DNA of 64,000 bases, taken from positions 62,001 through 126,000 of the forward strand of contig CAZXFT010000006.1 of the NCBI GenBank assembly GCA_964640655.1, written 5' to 3'. Position 1 is the stretch's first letter, and every line of letters starts with the position of its first letter. The notes under the pieces were generated by a model. It saw only the letters and a program-made list of their open reading frames with translations, was not told the DNA's origin and did no database searches. The position numbers and the translations under genes were made by a program. The stretch comes from BJGO01 sp964640655. GTDB lineage: Bacteria; Bacteroidota; Bacteroidia; Chitinophagales; UBA10324. Of the stretch, positions 62,832 through 64,000 are shown in pieces.

Positions 62832-64000
62832 ATGAAATCGAGATTGCAATTAACACCCAAAACGACGGTTAAGGTATTTAACCGCCAACGTTTAATCATT
62901 GCAAGTACAGGATTTGCTCTTGCTTTGATGTTAGGTATTGGGGTATTTATGTATGGCAACTTTGGCAACAATACAGAATCATACGCAGCATTGGGATCCA
63001 ATATGGGTTTTGAAAATAATACTACGGAATGGACATCTATTGCCGGAACCTGGGCTGTAAATTCAACAGTGAGTGACTGCAGAAGCGGTACAAAATCAAT
63101 CAGGTGCTCTGCTACAACTACCGCTGCAAAATATAGAAACACCAATTCTACTATTACCATACCCTCTTCAGGCACCAACTATATCACCGTTATTGCCTGG
63201 TCAAAAGCAAGCACAGTTAACGGCAGAGCTATGGTAGGTGTATTTAATACAAATAATAGTACAGAAAGCATGCCTTCCACTCTAACAACATTAAACACAT
63301 CCTCGTTTATTCAAATAACCTATACCGTTTTAGCAACTAACGGGCATACTTATATTCCTCAACTTCAGGCATCAACATCTACAAGTACCGGTAATGTCTT
63401 TTTCGATGATGTGATGATCTATACTTCCACCATATCATCTGTAGATGCCACTGCTCCTACTTCAGGCCAAACACTTAATGCAAGTGCTTCAGGCAATGAG
63501 ATAACCTTAGGCTGGGCTAATGGTACAGATAACCAAAGCGGAATGGATGGTGTACTGATACTCCGTGCTTCGGGAGTGAATGTGACTAACCAAGCAGTAA
63601 ATAATCAAACGATGTATCATGCTTCATCTTCTACAGTAGGTCCAACAGCTGTTGGAAGTTTTACTGTCGTATATAATGGGCCTGTTGCTACGTCTACTAT
63701 GAATAATCCGGGAGCAACCGGCACTTACACCTATCTTGTATATATGCGAGATAAAGCCTATAACTATACAACAACTCCGGCAAGAATAATTGTTGTAAAC
63801 GGCACAAATCTAACGGCGTCATTAACTGCAACCACACAACTAAGCGGATTATACTTGCCAGCAACTTGCACATTAAGTGTCAGCTCGGCAGCAAGTCCTA
63901 CAATTTTATCGGGTTCTAATATTAATGTTTATGGCACGATAATAAATGCCGGTAATCTGTTAAACAATCAAGGTGGAACTGTAAATATGAAAAATGCAAG
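62832..64000 (+). CDS. Large exported multidomain protein, 5' part only
   Basis: The ATG at 62832-62834 opens a frame with 389 codons and no stop before the window edge. A basic N-terminus is followed by a membrane/signal segment (about 21-42), then a carbohydrate-binding-like beta region (about 52-190, with NMGFENNTTEWTSIAGTWAV and WSKASTVNGRAMVG). An FN3-like domain lies at about 205-315 (DATAPTSGQTL, ITLGWANGTDNQSGMDGV). It continues into a Ser/Thr-rich part. It is likely a cell-surface protein and possibly a T9SS cargo, but the C-terminus is not visible. The opposite-strand frame at 62795-63178 is spurious. Confidence 0.8.
   Translation, partial: MKSRLQLTPKTTVKVFNRQRLIIASTGFALALMLGIGVFMYGNFGNNTESYAALGSNMGFENNTTEWTSIAGTWAVNSTVSDCRSGTKSIRCSATTTAAKYRNTNSTITIPSSGTNYITVIAWSKASTVNGRAMVGVFNTNNSTESMPSTLTTLNTSSFIQITYTVLATNGHTYIPQLQASTSTSTGNVFFDDVMIYTSTISSVDATAPTSGQTLNASASGNEITLGWANGTDNQSGMDGVLILRASGVNVTNQAVNNQTMYHASSSTVGPTAVGSFTVVYNGPVATSTMNNPGATGTYTYLVYMRDKAYNYTTTPARIIVVNGTNLTASLTATTQLSGLYLPATCTLSVSSAASPTILSGSNINVYGTIINAGNLLNNQGGTVNMKNA

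Noticed and set aside
62795..63178. Minus-strand 127-codon frame
   Set aside because: It is antisense to the signal segment and first domain of the large exported protein at 62832 and has no family features.
1..64000. tRNA, rRNA, CRISPR array, insertion sequence, prophage or integron
   Set aside because: Intergenic gaps are short and none shows a cloverleaf, repeat-spacer array, transposase frame or inverted-repeat pair; no integrase or phage structural gene was seen.

Overview
The window is chromosomal DNA from a member of the Bacteroidota, probably from the Chitinophagales/Sphingobacteriales/Cytophagales side of the phylum. The evidence is a C-terminal type IX secretion (T9SS) sorting domain, two TonB-dependent receptors (one paired with a DUF4249 lipoprotein), BT_3928, DUF1599 and HYC_CC_PP family proteins, a futalosine-type menaquinone gene, a fused CrtYcd-type lycopene cyclase, and several promoters with the Bacteroidota -7 element TAnnTTTG. 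No phage, transposon, CRISPR array, rRNA or tRNA was seen. Coding density is high, and several genes need shorter starts than their longest open frame.

Layout. 1-7 kb (minus strand): floA (cut by the window edge) and nfeD, pnp, rpsO, class I aldolase and accD, a BtuF-like metal receptor and a LolD-like ATPase. 7-12.4 kb (plus): a 1032-residue T9SS cargo protein with SBBP repeats, two overlapping outer-membrane-type proteins and a YcxB-like membrane protein. 12.6-25 kb (minus): a carotenoid region with cruF, a CarH-like B12-binding MerR regulator, an ECF sigma factor, a PrsW-like protease, crtI, crtB, an unknown gene, crtYcd, an outer-membrane protein, a hybrid histidine kinase, ispH and crtZ. 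25-28 kb: pabB, a small charge-polarised protein and purA. 28-31 kb: a probable metal-uptake set (HYC_CC_PP protein, TonB receptor, secreted HMA protein). 31-34 kb: a tightly overlapping set of four exported proteins including an unusual YidD, then a small two-helix membrane protein. 34-36 kb: fabD, a PTPS/QueD homologue, mqnB. 36.4-44.4 kb: nuoA-B-C-D-E-F-G-H-I-J-K without nuoLMN and with a short nuoG. 44.8-64 kb: MCE protein, acetyltransferase, DUF4249/TonB receptor pair, topA, saccharopine reductase-like enzyme, cdd, fatty-acid desaturase, rocD, TPR lipoprotein, cdaA, folP, DUF1599, BT_3928, DppB-like permease, ruvB, a Spy-like protein and the 5' part of a large exported protein running off the end.

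The most interesting region is 12.6-25 kb. A putative cobalamin photoreceptor lies next to an ECF sigma gene whose promoter spacer is filled by a perfect 14-bp palindrome. A PrsW-like protease and coupled carotenoid genes follow, and a terminator-like hairpin sits immediately before prsW. I infer a light-responsive circuit analogous to CarH/LitR-LitS systems, but with PrsW and without a visible anti-sigma gene. The second candidate is the LolA-like/YidD/TPR/TPR set at 31.0-33.7 kb, in which YidD has a signal peptide and every gene overlaps the next.
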